Assembly: GCF_038561935.1 (NCBI RefSeq)
Contig: NZ_CP102770.1
Coordinates: 5,952,001 to 6,016,000, forward strand
Origin: Myxococcus stipitatus
GTDB taxonomy: Bacteria > Myxococcota > Myxococcia > Myxococcales > Myxococcaceae
DNA length: 64,000 bases
Direction: 5' to 3'
The position numbers were made by a program, and so were the translations under genes. A model generated the notes under the pieces. The model saw only the letters and a list, made by a program, of their open reading frames with translations, was not told the origin of the DNA and did no database searches. Positions within the stretch are counted from its first letter, which is position 1; each line of letters opens with the position of its first letter. Below are positions 34,393-41,829 of the stretch, piece by piece.

Positions 34393-35760
34393 CTACCGAG
34401 CCCCACGTCCGAGCAATACGTGCCTCACCGTGTGGAAGATGATTCCCACATCGAGGAACAGCGAGCCGTTCTTCACGTAGTACAGGTCGAACTCCAGCTT
34501 GTTGCGCGCGTCCTCCACGGAGGCCCCATAGGGGTAGCGAATCTGCGCCCAGCCCGTCAGGCCCGGCTTCACCGCCTCCCGCAGGCCATAGAAGGGAATC
34601 TGCTCCTTGAGCTGCGCGACGAAGACGGGGCGCTCCGGCCGAGGCCCCACGAAGCTCATCTCCCCCATCAACACGTTGAACACCTGGGGAATCTCGTCGA
34701 TTCGCGTGCGGCGGATGAAGCGGCCCACCCGCGTGACGCGGTCGTCGTTCGCCCGCGCCCACACCGCGCCGTCCTTCTCCGCGTCCGTCCGCATGCTGCG
34801 GAACTTCCACAGGTGGTACGTCGCCCCGCCCAGCCCCGTGCGTTCCTGCCGGTAGAAGACAGGCCCCCTCGAGTCCAGCTTGATGGCCACCGCCACCAGC
34901 AACAGGAAGGGCCCCGACACGGCCAGCAGCAGCGCCGCCACGGCCCAGTCGAAGGCGCGCTTGAGCGCGCGTCGGAGCGACGACACCGTCAGCTCGTCCG
35001 CGAACGCGAAGTCGCTCGCCCGGAGGAACTGCACCGGAATCCGCCGCAGCACCCGCTCGCAGAAGCCCGTCGCGTCATACACACGACGGCCCTGCAGCCG
35101 GCAGCTCAACAGTGAATCCACCCAGTTCGCCCCACGCATGTCATCAGCGGCCTGCACGACATATGCCGCGTCAAGACGAGCGGCCAGGCGGTCCAGCGGC
35201 TCCTCCGTCGTGCGAGGATTCACCATGGCGACGACGCGGTAGCTGCCCTCGCCCCCCGCCTCGATGGCGCTCGCCACCGCGCGGGCCTTGAGGCCATCGC
35301 CGATGATGAGCACCGCGTCGGGCTCTCCGACGAGGGCGCGAATGGAGACGCGGACCACCAGCGTGCCGGCCAGCGCGCCCATGGCCCCGCCCATCAGCGC
35401 ACCCGGGGGCAGCGCCACCGGGAACAGGAGCGGCATCACCAGCATCACCCCGCCCGACACCATGGCGGTGACACCCGCGGCCTTCAGGAAGCGGTAGCCG
35501 CGCGCGCGGTCCTCCGCGGCCACGCGCAAGTCATACAAGTCCAACAGATACAGCGTGAACTGGAAGGTGACGACGAACGCGCCCCCCAGCCCCAGCAGCG
35601 TCGGCCACATCGTCCAGAGCGAGGGCCGCGTGCCCGCGGGAGAGAAGAGCGCCGCGCAGGCCGCCGCTCCCATCACACACGCCAGTGCAATCGCCGAGCT
35701 CTCGGCGAGAAAGAACGTCAGCTTCTTCGCGGAAAAATAGTGGTGAAAAACCCGGAGCAC
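34393..35760 (-). CDS. exoE: ExoE, polyprenyl-phosphate hexose-1-phosphate transferase
   Basis: 455 residues from GTG 35760, with GGAGG five bases upstream. Four or five N-terminal membrane helices, a CoA-binding-like middle domain (AVLIIGDGLKARAVASAI), then the catalytic bacterial sugar transferase domain from about residue 265: KRAFDWAVAALLLAVSGP, SRGPVFYRQERTGL, TRIDEIPQVFNVLMGEMSFV and RPGLTGWAQ-type VKPGLTGWAQIRYPYG. It primes the repeat unit by transferring a sugar-1-phosphate to undecaprenyl phosphate. In M. xanthus ExoE has this role for spore coat. The full WbaP-like layout is intact. Confidence 0.93.
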   Translation of the reverse strand: MLRVFHHYFSAKKLTFFLAESSAIALACVMGAAACAALFSPAGTRPSLWTMWPTLLGLGGAFVVTFQFTLYLLDLYDLRVAAEDRARGYRFLKAAGVTAMVSGGVMLVMPLLFPVALPPGALMGGAMGALAGTLVVRVSIRALVGEPDAVLIIGDGLKARAVASAIEAGGEGSYRVVAMVNPRTTEEPLDRLAARLDAAYVVQAADDMRGANWVDSLLSCRLQGRRVYDATGFCERVLRRIPVQFLRASDFAFADELTVSSLRRALKRAFDWAVAALLLAVSGPFLLLVAVAIKLDSRGPVFYRQERTGLGGATYHLWKFRSMRTDAEKDGAVWARANDDRVTRVGRFIRRTRIDEIPQVFNVLMGEMSFVGPRPERPVFVAQLKEQIPFYGLREAVKPGLTGWAQIRYPYGASVEDARNKLEFDLYYVKNGSLFLDVGIIFHTVRHVLLGRGAR

Positions 35761-35841
35761 GTGCCCCTCCGACCGACCCGCCCACCCAACACCCACCCGC
35801 GCCCCGCCCGCCCCAACCTGGCCGGGGCGCGGACCTCACCT

Positions 35842-36582
35842 CTACCGCTGCTTCTCGTAGTTCTTCAGGTACGGCGAGGCACGCACCTCCGCGCCGTTCA
35901 GCACGCACCCCAGGATGGGGGCCCCCGCCAGGTGCTCCACCGCCTGGTGCACCGTCTTGCCCGGCGTCACGTTGGCGCGGATGACCAGCAGCAGCCCGTC
36001 CACCTGGTGCCCGAGAATCGCCGCGTCCGCGAAGGGCAGCGTCGGCGGCAGGTCCACGTACACCTCGTCGAAGCCCTCGCGCACCGCCTTGAGGAACTGC
36101 TTCATCCGAGGGCTCGCCAGCACCTGCGACGGCTCCTCTGGAGGGGTCCCCGCGGCAATCAATGCCAGACGCGTGGAGTTGAAGCGGCGCACCACGTCCC
36201 GCACCTCCACCTCCCCCGACAAGAGTTCCGCCAGGCCCGTCTTGTTTCGCACCCCCAGCGTGGCCGCCACCCCGCCGCGCCGCAGGTCCGCGTCCACCAG
36301 GAGGATGCGCCGCTCCGGGTTCGCCCGGGCCGCCGCCATCGCCAGGTTGACGCTCGTCACCGTCTTGCCCTCGCCCGGCACGGCCGAGGTCAGCGCCACC
36401 ACCTTCATGGGCCGCAGCTCCCGCATCCGCTCCAGCCGGTAATACAGGCTGCGGTACTGCTCCGCCGCCGCCGAGGCTGGGGCGGTCAGCGTCACCACCC
36501 GCCGGTCCACCGCATTGGGATTCGCAGAGCCCTCATCCACCCTGGGGAGGAAGTTGCCCGCCCGCTCCATCGTCTGGTCCAT
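35842..36582 (-). CDS. exoD: ExoD, bacterial tyrosine kinase of the Wzc cytoplasmic type
   Basis: 246 residues from ATG 36582, preceded by GGAAGG; GTG 36588 is an alternative. BY-kinase motifs: Walker A SAVPGEGKT, Walker A' LLVDADLRR, Walker B VYVDLPPT. The C-terminus ends SPYLKNYEKQR, with two tyrosines as the autophosphorylation tail. It lacks a membrane domain, and the partner membrane protein ExoC is encoded directly upstream, as in split Wzc systems of Gram-positives. It should control chain length or export by phosphorylation. It sits 27 bases after exoC. Confidence 0.9.
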   Translation of the reverse strand: MDQTMERAGNFLPRVDEGSANPNAVDRRVVTLTAPASAAAEQYRSLYYRLERMRELRPMKVVALTSAVPGEGKTVTSVNLAMAAARANPERRILLVDADLRRGGVAATLGVRNKTGLAELLSGEVEVRDVVRRFNSTRLALIAAGTPPEEPSQVLASPRMKQFLKAVREGFDEVYVDLPPTLPFADAAILGHQVDGLLLVIRANVTPGKTVHQAVEHLAGAPILGCVLNGAEVRASPYLKNYEKQR

Positions 36583-36609
36583 GTCCACCTTCCGTCCTTT
36601 CCGTGGGTG

Positions 36610-38019
36610 TCAGTTCAATGAGGAGGGGGATGACACGTTGTTGCGTCCCCCCTGGGACGGCATCAACACCCGCCGCTCCGTCTTGCCCTGCATGTCCGGC
36701 ACCACCGCCAACACCGGCAACGTCAGGCGCTGACGCACCTCCGTGCCATCGCGCAGGCTGTCATCGCGCATCTCGAGCACCGCGCCCGTGAGGATTCCCA
36801 GGCCCAGCGCCACCAGGAGCACCACCAGCATCCCCGTCAGCCGGTCCGGCCGCGCGGGCGTCGCCGGGACTCCCGCGGGGGAGATGACGTTGAAGAGGCT
36901 CTTCGACGTCTTCGCCTCCAGCTCCTGGGCAATCTCCGCCTCCACCTTGCGGCTCACCACGCTCTGGTACTTCGTGCGAGCCACCTCGTAGTCGCGGTTC
37001 ATCACCGCCAGCTCATGCGCCCAGCGCGGCGTGTTGTTCAGCCGCGACTGGTACACCTCCGCCTTCTGCTGGAGGTCGACGATGTCCTTCTGGATGGCGC
37101 CGATGAGCGAGCTCACCCGGGAGCGCTCCGCGCGCTCCGCCCAGAGACGGCCCTCCGCCTCCTTGCGCTGCGCCGTCATGGCGCCCAGCTCGTTCTCCAT
37201 GCGCTTGATTTCCGGGTGGTCGTCCGTCCAGTTAGTGCGCGCGTTGACGAGCGCCCGCGTCAGCCCGTTCTCCGCCGCCTCCAGGCGCCCCGCCTCGCTG
37301 TCCACCGCGTTGCGAGCCCGCGCCAGGTCCGAGCGCCGCGCCTCCGCCACCCGGAGCTCCTCCGACTTCGTCTGGAGCTCATGCGACACGCGCTCCAGCC
37401 CGCGCATGTTCATCTCCATCTGCTCCGGCAGCTCCCCCAGGTGGTCCACCTTGAACTGGGAGATCTTCCGCTCCCACGAAGAGACGGCCTTGCCCATCTG
37501 CGCCATCTCCTCGTTGAAGAGGTCCGTGGCGCGCGCGGCCTGGGCCTGACGCAGCTTCAGCGTCTCCTCGGAGAAGAGGGCCGGGAGGCGGTTGGCGACA
37601 CGCTCGGCCACCTGCGGGTCCGGATGGGCATACGTCAATTCGAACGCCGTCTCCCCTTCCACGCGGACCGTCAAATCCTTGCGCATCTTCGCGACGGCCG
37701 CCTCCATGCCTTTCTCAGACACCGTGTCTGGATAGAGCCCCATCTCCTCGATGGCCTTCTGGAGCACGGGCCGGGCCAGGAGTTCCTGGCGAACGGTGAG
37801 CAGCCGCTGCTCGATGAGCTCGCTCACGGTGCGCTGCACCATCTCCTCGCCTGGCCGCTGAGGCTCCACGCGGACCACCACAGACGCTTCGTACATGCTC
37901 GGCCGAGTCATCACGATGGCCGTTCCCACCGCGAGAACCGCCACCGTGATGGCCCCCACCAGCGCCTTGCGTCGCCAGAGTGAGGCCAGCAGCTCGTCCG
38001 CCGTCATCCCACGCTCCAT
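36610..38019 (-). CDS. exoC: ExoC, Wzz-type chain-length/co-polymerase protein
   Basis: 469 residues from ATG 38019, with GGAGGAGGAGC just upstream. Wzz topology: N-terminal helix (ALVGAITVAVLAVGTAIVM), a long periplasmic region with coiled coil (~150-370, for example RNAVDSEAGRLEAAENGL), and a C-terminal helix (GMLVVLLVALGLGILTGAVL). A Pro-rich motif (VISPAGVPATPARPDRL) precedes that helix, as is usual. It pairs with the kinase ExoD to regulate spore-coat polymer length. The gene follows exoB by 33 bases. Confidence 0.9.
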   Translation of the reverse strand: MERGMTADELLASLWRRKALVGAITVAVLAVGTAIVMTRPSMYEASVVVRVEPQRPGEEMVQRTVSELIEQRLLTVRQELLARPVLQKAIEEMGLYPDTVSEKGMEAAVAKMRKDLTVRVEGETAFELTYAHPDPQVAERVANRLPALFSEETLKLRQAQAARATDLFNEEMAQMGKAVSSWERKISQFKVDHLGELPEQMEMNMRGLERVSHELQTKSEELRVAEARRSDLARARNAVDSEAGRLEAAENGLTRALVNARTNWTDDHPEIKRMENELGAMTAQRKEAEGRLWAERAERSRVSSLIGAIQKDIVDLQQKAEVYQSRLNNTPRWAHELAVMNRDYEVARTKYQSVVSRKVEAEIAQELEAKTSKSLFNVISPAGVPATPARPDRLTGMLVVLLVALGLGILTGAVLEMRDDSLRDGTEVRQRLTLPVLAVVPDMQGKTERRVLMPSQGGRNNVSSPSSLN

Positions 38020-38052
38020 GTTCCGCTCCTCCTCCAACCCACTCACGTGTTG

Positions 38053-39204
38053 TCACCAAGCCGTCACGATGAGGCGGACGGCAAAGACATTGCGAGACAG
38101 GTCTCCCGCGGCTCCCGCCGCTTCCGCCACGCCCACCTGGGCAATCCGATCCACCGCGCCCTGCATCGCCACCTGGCGATTGACGGCGTATTCCACTCCG
38201 GCTCCCACCGCGTACCCCTGGGACACGCGGCGGGCGTTGTCGAACGTCGACCAGGCGCGCGCCGGCGCGCGCCCGTTCCGGAAAAAGCTGGCCGCGCCGA
38301 ACGCCGAGAAGCGCTGGTTGAACCGGCGCGCCAGCGTCAGCGTCGCGTAGTCCGCCCACAGCGCGTTGGCGAAGCCGCTGGCTCCCACCAGGTCATGGCC
38401 CACCGCGAAGCCCAGGTCGAACAGCTCGCCCTCGCGCGCCAGCTCCAGGTTCACCCGCGGCACCCAGCCGCTCTCCTGGCCATACGGCGCCAGGTAGCGC
38501 ACGGGCCCCGCGCGCGCGATGAGGGTCGTGGGCCGCGTCAGCCGGTAGCGCAGCGAGCCCGTCAGCGCGTGCGCCTGGGACAGCACGCGCTCGTAGAGAA
38601 AGCCCTGGTAGCGGTACTCCAGCCCCAGGGTGAGCCTGCGAGAGGAGCGGTACAGCATCTCGAGCGTCGGCGTGTGCGCGGAGCCAGTGTGCTGCCCGTC
38701 CTCGAGGATGCGCACCACCTCCAGCGCATAGCCCGCGCGCACGTCCACCCGCTCCGAGGCCCGCGCGGTGATGCCCAGCCGGGCCTGCGTGAAGAAGGTG
38801 GGCTCGGTGGAGCGCGCCAGGCCGTCGCGCGGCAGCGACGTCGGGTCCGTCACGCGGAACACACGCGCATAGCCATCCACCCGGAGCCTGCGCGACAGCA
38901 GGTACTGGAGCGCCAGACCGCTGCGGTGGTCCAGCGTCACCCGGCCGGAGCCGTGCCGCATCAGCACGTCCGCGGCGTAGAACCCGTCGAGCGTCAGCCG
39001 CTCGTCCTTGCCCTCCAGGCCCACGCGCGGAGACAGCTTCGACATGAACTGGCCGCCCGTCGCGCCCGCGCCCAGGCGCAGGTCGTCGTCGTAGCGCTCC
39101 TCGGCGGCGATGCGCAGCCGAGGCTCCCACACGGTCGCCGCGGAGACCGCCGGCGCGGTGAGCATCAGGCCCGTCAACAGCCACTTCTTCCAGTCGCCCT
39201 TCAC
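38053..39204 (-). CDS. exoB: ExoB, outer-membrane beta-barrel of the spore-coat exporter
   Basis: 383 residues from GTG 39204, with GGGAGG six bases upstream. Signal peptide (WLLTGLMLTAPAVSAATV), then amphipathic beta-strand pairs with aromatic girdles throughout (GLEYRYQGFLYERV, NLELAREGELFDLGFAVG), ending in a terminal tryptophan after VFAVRLIVTAW, as outer-membrane barrels often do. It is encoded directly after the polysaccharide export lipoprotein ExoA. A barrel partner that completes the outer-membrane channel is inferred; direct enzymatic motifs are absent. Confidence 0.82.
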   Translation of the reverse strand: MKGDWKKWLLTGLMLTAPAVSAATVWEPRLRIAAEERYDDDLRLGAGATGGQFMSKLSPRVGLEGKDERLTLDGFYAADVLMRHGSGRVTLDHRSGLALQYLLSRRLRVDGYARVFRVTDPTSLPRDGLARSTEPTFFTQARLGITARASERVDVRAGYALEVVRILEDGQHTGSAHTPTLEMLYRSSRRLTLGLEYRYQGFLYERVLSQAHALTGSLRYRLTRPTTLIARAGPVRYLAPYGQESGWVPRVNLELAREGELFDLGFAVGHDLVGASGFANALWADYATLTLARRFNQRFSAFGAASFFRNGRAPARAWSTFDNARRVSQGYAVGAGVEYAVNRQVAMQGAVDRIAQVGVAEAAGAAGDLSRNVFAVRLIVTAW

Positions 39205-39262
39205 CGTCGACCTCCCTCGCCTACGCCCGTCGCCCCAGTCCTCGCTCCACCTGCCCGTCCCT

Positions 39263-39835
39263 TCACGGCACGACGATGGTGTCCCCCGGCCGCAGCAACA
39301 CGTCCTGGCCCCCGTCGGGAGAAATCAGGTCGCTGTAGCGCACGGGAATCTGCCCGCCGTTGCCATCGCTGCGGATGACCACGATGCCGTCGGAGTTGGC
39401 GAAGTCGGTGAAGCCGCCCGCCAGCGCGATGGCTTGAATCAGCGACACGCGCCCGCGCAAGGGATAGGCCCCCGGGTGAGTCACCTCACCGGTGACGAAC
39501 ACGCGGCTGCTGTTGACCTCGCGGACAATCACTGTCACGCGCGGCTCCTGCACGTACGGCTGGAAGCTCGACTTGAGCGCCTCGGCCAGCTCCGTCGGCG
39601 TCTTCCCCGCCGCCTGGACCTCCCCCACCATGGGCATGGAGATGAAGCCATCCGGGCGGACGGGGAGCGTGCGGGACAGCTCCGCGTCACGCCACACCGC
39701 GATGTCCAACACATCCTCACGTCCAATGCGATAGGGCTGGTCGGAGTTGTCCACCTTGACCGCCGGCTGGTGCACGCACCCGCCCAGGAGCACCGCTCCC
39801 AACAACATCCAGCCCCCCGCGCTCGTCTTGCCCAT
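39263..39835 (-). CDS. exoA: ExoA, outer-membrane polysaccharide export (OPX/Wza-like) lipoprotein
   Basis: 190 residues from ATG 39835, with GGGAGGGG just upstream. Lipobox LLGGC. The polysaccharide export (PES) domain contains YRIGREDVLDIAVWRDAELS and ISMPMVGEVQAAGKTPTEL; a SLBB-like segment follows (SSRVFVTGEVTHPGAYPL). It is shorter than E. coli Wza and lacks its C-terminal membrane helix, so another protein, probably ExoB, likely forms the outer-membrane pore. First gene of the nine-gene exo operon, 67 bases after the predicted sigma-54 start site. Also known as fdgA in M. xanthus. Confidence 0.93.
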   Translation of the reverse strand: MGKTSAGGWMLLGAVLLGGCVHQPAVKVDNSDQPYRIGREDVLDIAVWRDAELSRTLPVRPDGFISMPMVGEVQAAGKTPTELAEALKSSFQPYVQEPRVTVIVREVNSSRVFVTGEVTHPGAYPLRGRVSLIQAIALAGGFTDFANSDGIVVIRSDGNGGQIPVRYSDLISPDGGQDVLLRPGDTIVVP

Positions 39836-39912
39836 CGTCCCCTCCCTCATCGCTGCGGATGTCTCTTCAGGCCCCGCGCTGGCGAAGCCCTCGCTCTCGG
39901 CTCGCCTGCCAT

Positions 39913-39928
39913 AGCAGCGGATGTGCCA
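39913..39928 (-). promoter_or_regulatory. Sigma-54-type promoter of the exo operon
   Basis: The minus strand reads TGGCACATCCGCTGCT: a full TGGCAC, the exact ten-base GG-to-GC spacing, and TGCT at -12. Transcription is expected near 39902, 67 bases before the exoA ATG. It fits what is known of developmental sigma-54 control of exo genes in M. xanthus. Confidence 0.75.
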
Positions 39929-39947
39929 TGCACCCCTGGGAGGGAAA

Positions 39948-39985
39948 ACCCATGGATCGCCGTGGGTTACGAAATGCCGTGGGTT
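39948..39985 (-). promoter_or_regulatory. Possible enhancer-binding sites upstream of exoA
   Basis: On the plus strand, AACCCA (39948-39953) forms an inverted pair with TGGGTT (39963-39968), and GCCGTGGGTT occurs twice as a direct repeat (39959-39968, 39976-39985; 17 bases start to start). They lie roughly 45-85 bases upstream of the expected transcription start, a place where sigma-54 activators can bind. Which activator binds cannot be told. Confidence 0.4.
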
Positions 39986-40159
39986 GTAACGTCCAGCGGG
40001 CCGGGAAGAATTACCGCCACCTCACCGGGGAGAAGTCAGGGGCCTGCCACCGCGGGGCGCCTGTTGATGGAAGACATTTACCCAAGACGGGGCAGACACC
40101 TTCCCATTCCACACCCTGTGTGCGCGGCACGCGAATTGAAGTCTTTTGGAGGTGAGGAG

Positions 40160-40210
40160 TTGAGTTCCACAACGGGCCTCGCGCCCGGCAGACAGGGAGC
40201 CTGCGGATGA
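40160..40210 (+). CDS. Possible 16-residue leader ORF
   Basis: TTG at 40160 has a strong GGAGG seven bases upstream (40148-40152) and ends in a TGA overlapping the ATG of the next gene (GGATGA). It may couple translation of the small membrane protein. The peptide itself (SSTTGLAPGRQGACG after the start) shows no function. Confidence 0.3.
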   Translation: MSSTTGLAPGRQGACG

Positions 40211-40404
40211 GGAAGGCAGCGGGGGCGGTGGTGGCGGCATTCGCATTGGGGACCGGAGCGATGACCTGGCTGGGCATTGCCCTCGCGGCTCAGACCGAGG
40301 CCGCGGCGCTGGGGCTGATGGGCCTGGCGCTGTACGCGAGCAGCTCGCTCTTGAGCGGGAAGACGTCCGAGGAGACGGCGCGGGGCATGGCGAACCAGCC
40401 CTGA
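40207..40404 (+). CDS. Small two-helix membrane protein
   Basis: 65 residues: AGAVVAAFALGTGAMTWLGI and ALGLMGLALYASSSLL form two likely membrane helices, with a short polar tail. GGGAG lies eight bases upstream. It is divergent from exoA and shares its intergenic region. No family is recognised. A strong hairpin terminator follows its stop by about 25 bases, supporting a real short transcript. Confidence 0.55.
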   Translation: MRKAAGAVVAAFALGTGAMTWLGIALAAQTEAAALGLMGLALYASSSLLSGKTSEETARGMANQP

Positions 40405-40427
40405 GCCTCCGGCGCGTCGCACATGAC

Positions 40428-40464
40428 AAAGGCCTGGTGACCCTGATGCGTCACCAGGCCTTTT
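40428..40464. terminator. Strong bidirectional terminator
   Basis: AAAGGCCTGGTGA pairs perfectly (13 bp) with TCACCAGGCCTTT around a ten-base loop, with TTTT on the plus side and AAA on the other. It lies between the convergent small membrane gene and the short-chain dehydrogenase gene. Confidence 0.9.
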
Positions 40465-40492
40465 CATTTCCAGACACCGTGACGCGCGTCGC

Positions 40493-41287
40493 TCAGGGGA
40501 TGGCGCGCACGACACCGCCGTCCACGCGCAGCGCCGTGCCGTTGATGCCGGACGACTTCGGGCTGCACACGAAGGCCACCAACGCGGCGACCTCGCTCGG
40601 CTCGGCGAAGCGCTGGAGCAGCGATGACGGGCGGGCGCTCTTGAAGAACTCGCGCTCCACGGTCGCCTGGTCCACCCCCTGCTGCGTCGCCAGGCCCTTG
40701 AGGAAGTCCTCCACGCCCTCGGTGCGCGTGGGGCCCGGCAGCACACAGTTCGAGGTGATGCCCGTCCCCGACAGGCTCTCCGCGATGCCGCGCGACAGGG
40801 CAATCTGCGCCGTCTTCGTCACCCCGTAGTGGACCATCTCCACGGGAATCTGGATGCCCGACTCGCTGGAGATGAAGACGATGCGCCCCCAGTTCGTCTC
40901 GCGCATCCCCTGGAGGTAGTGGCGGCTGAGGCGCACGCCGCTCATCACGTTCACATCGAAGAAGCGCATCCACTCCGCGTCGGAGATGGCCTCGAGCGGC
41001 TTCGCCTCGAAGATGCCCAGGTTGTTCACCAGGATGTCCACGCGCGGAATCGACTGGAGGAGCGCGCTTGCGCCCTCGCTCGTGCCCAGGTCGATGGCCG
41101 CGCCGCGCAGCTTCGCGTCCGGCTGCTTGCGGCGCACGGCGGCGATGGCCGCGTCCACCCGCTCCTTCGAGCGGCCGTTGACGATGACCTCCGCTCCCTC
41201 GCTCGCCAGGGCCTCGACGATGGCCAGGCCGATGCCCGCCGTGGACCCCGTCACCAGTGCAACCTTGTCCTTCAATTCCAGGTTCAT
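40493..41287 (-). CDS. Short-chain dehydrogenase/reductase (SDR)
   Basis: 264 residues from ATG 41287, with GAGGGAACGG directly upstream. Classical SDR: cofactor motif TGSTAGIG near the N-terminus, structural NNLG, catalytic serine in FISSESG, and YGVTK (Tyr and Lys). The C-terminus ends in the usual GTALRVDGG. It oxidises or reduces an alcohol/ketone with NAD(P); RSKERVD after beta-2 suggests NADP(H). The substrate is unknown and no neighbouring pathway points to one. Confidence 0.9.
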   Translation of the reverse strand: MNLELKDKVALVTGSTAGIGLAIVEALASEGAEVIVNGRSKERVDAAIAAVRRKQPDAKLRGAAIDLGTSEGASALLQSIPRVDILVNNLGIFEAKPLEAISDAEWMRFFDVNVMSGVRLSRHYLQGMRETNWGRIVFISSESGIQIPVEMVHYGVTKTAQIALSRGIAESLSGTGITSNCVLPGPTRTEGVEDFLKGLATQQGVDQATVEREFFKSARPSSLLQRFAEPSEVAALVAFVCSPKSSGINGTALRVDGGVVRAIP

Positions 41288-41400
41288 CCGTTCCCTCACA
41301 TCCGTGGTGCCGCTTGGTAACGACGCCTCGCGCCGTCCGCCATGCGGGCGGCGGCGCATTTCATCTCCACCCGCCGCATCCTGCTCTATGGTGCGCGGCC

Positions 41401-41829
41401 ATGGCGAAACCCCAGTACTGGCTCATCAAGAGCGAGCCCTCGGTCTACGCGTACGCGCAGCTCGAGAAGGACCAGCAGACGGAGTGGACGGGCATCCGCA
41501 GCTTCGAGGCGCGCAACAACCTGCGGGCGATGCAGCCCGGAGATCTCTGCCTCTTCTACCACTCCAACGAGGGCAAGGCCGTGGTCGGCGTGGCCAGGGT
41601 CCTCACGCGGGCCACCGAGGACTCGACGGCGCCCGGCGAGGACTGGGCCTCGGTGAAGGTCGCCCCCGTCGTCCCCGTCAAGGCGCCGGTGGACCTCGCC
41701 GCCGTCAAGGCCACCGCGGCCCTGAAGGAGTTCCCCCTCATCACCCGCAGCCGCCTCAGCGTCGCGCCCGTCACGGCCGAGCACTTCAAGCTCATCCTGA
41801 AGATGGGGAAGACGTCGCTGCCGAAGTAG
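41401..41829 (+). CDS. EVE domain protein (PUA-like fold)
   Basis: 142 residues. Begins MAKPQYWLIKSEPSVYAYAQ and continues with WTGIRSFEARNNLRAMQPGD and CLFYHSNEGKAVVGVARVL, the EVE domain hallmarks (thymocyte nuclear protein 1 relatives). EVE domains read modified bases in DNA or RNA and are often near restriction or RNA-modification genes; none is seen here. Length is normal for a stand-alone EVE protein. Its last 38 bases overlap the convergent permease gene. Confidence 0.9.
   Translation: MAKPQYWLIKSEPSVYAYAQLEKDQQTEWTGIRSFEARNNLRAMQPGDLCLFYHSNEGKAVVGVARVLTRATEDSTAPGEDWASVKVAPVVPVKAPVDLAAVKATAALKEFPLITRSRLSVAPVTAEHFKLILKMGKTSLPK

Larger units (their letters stand above)
39836..40159. other. 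exoA upstream regulatory region
   Basis: The gap between exoA and the small plus-strand membrane gene. Going upstream from exoA it holds the leader, the sigma-54 promoter and a group of TGGGTT/AACCCA half-sites (39948-39985). On the plus strand, near 40125-40140, CGGCACGCGAATTGAA is a near-match to the same promoter form, but with A at the invariant C of the -12 element. Confidence 0.5.
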
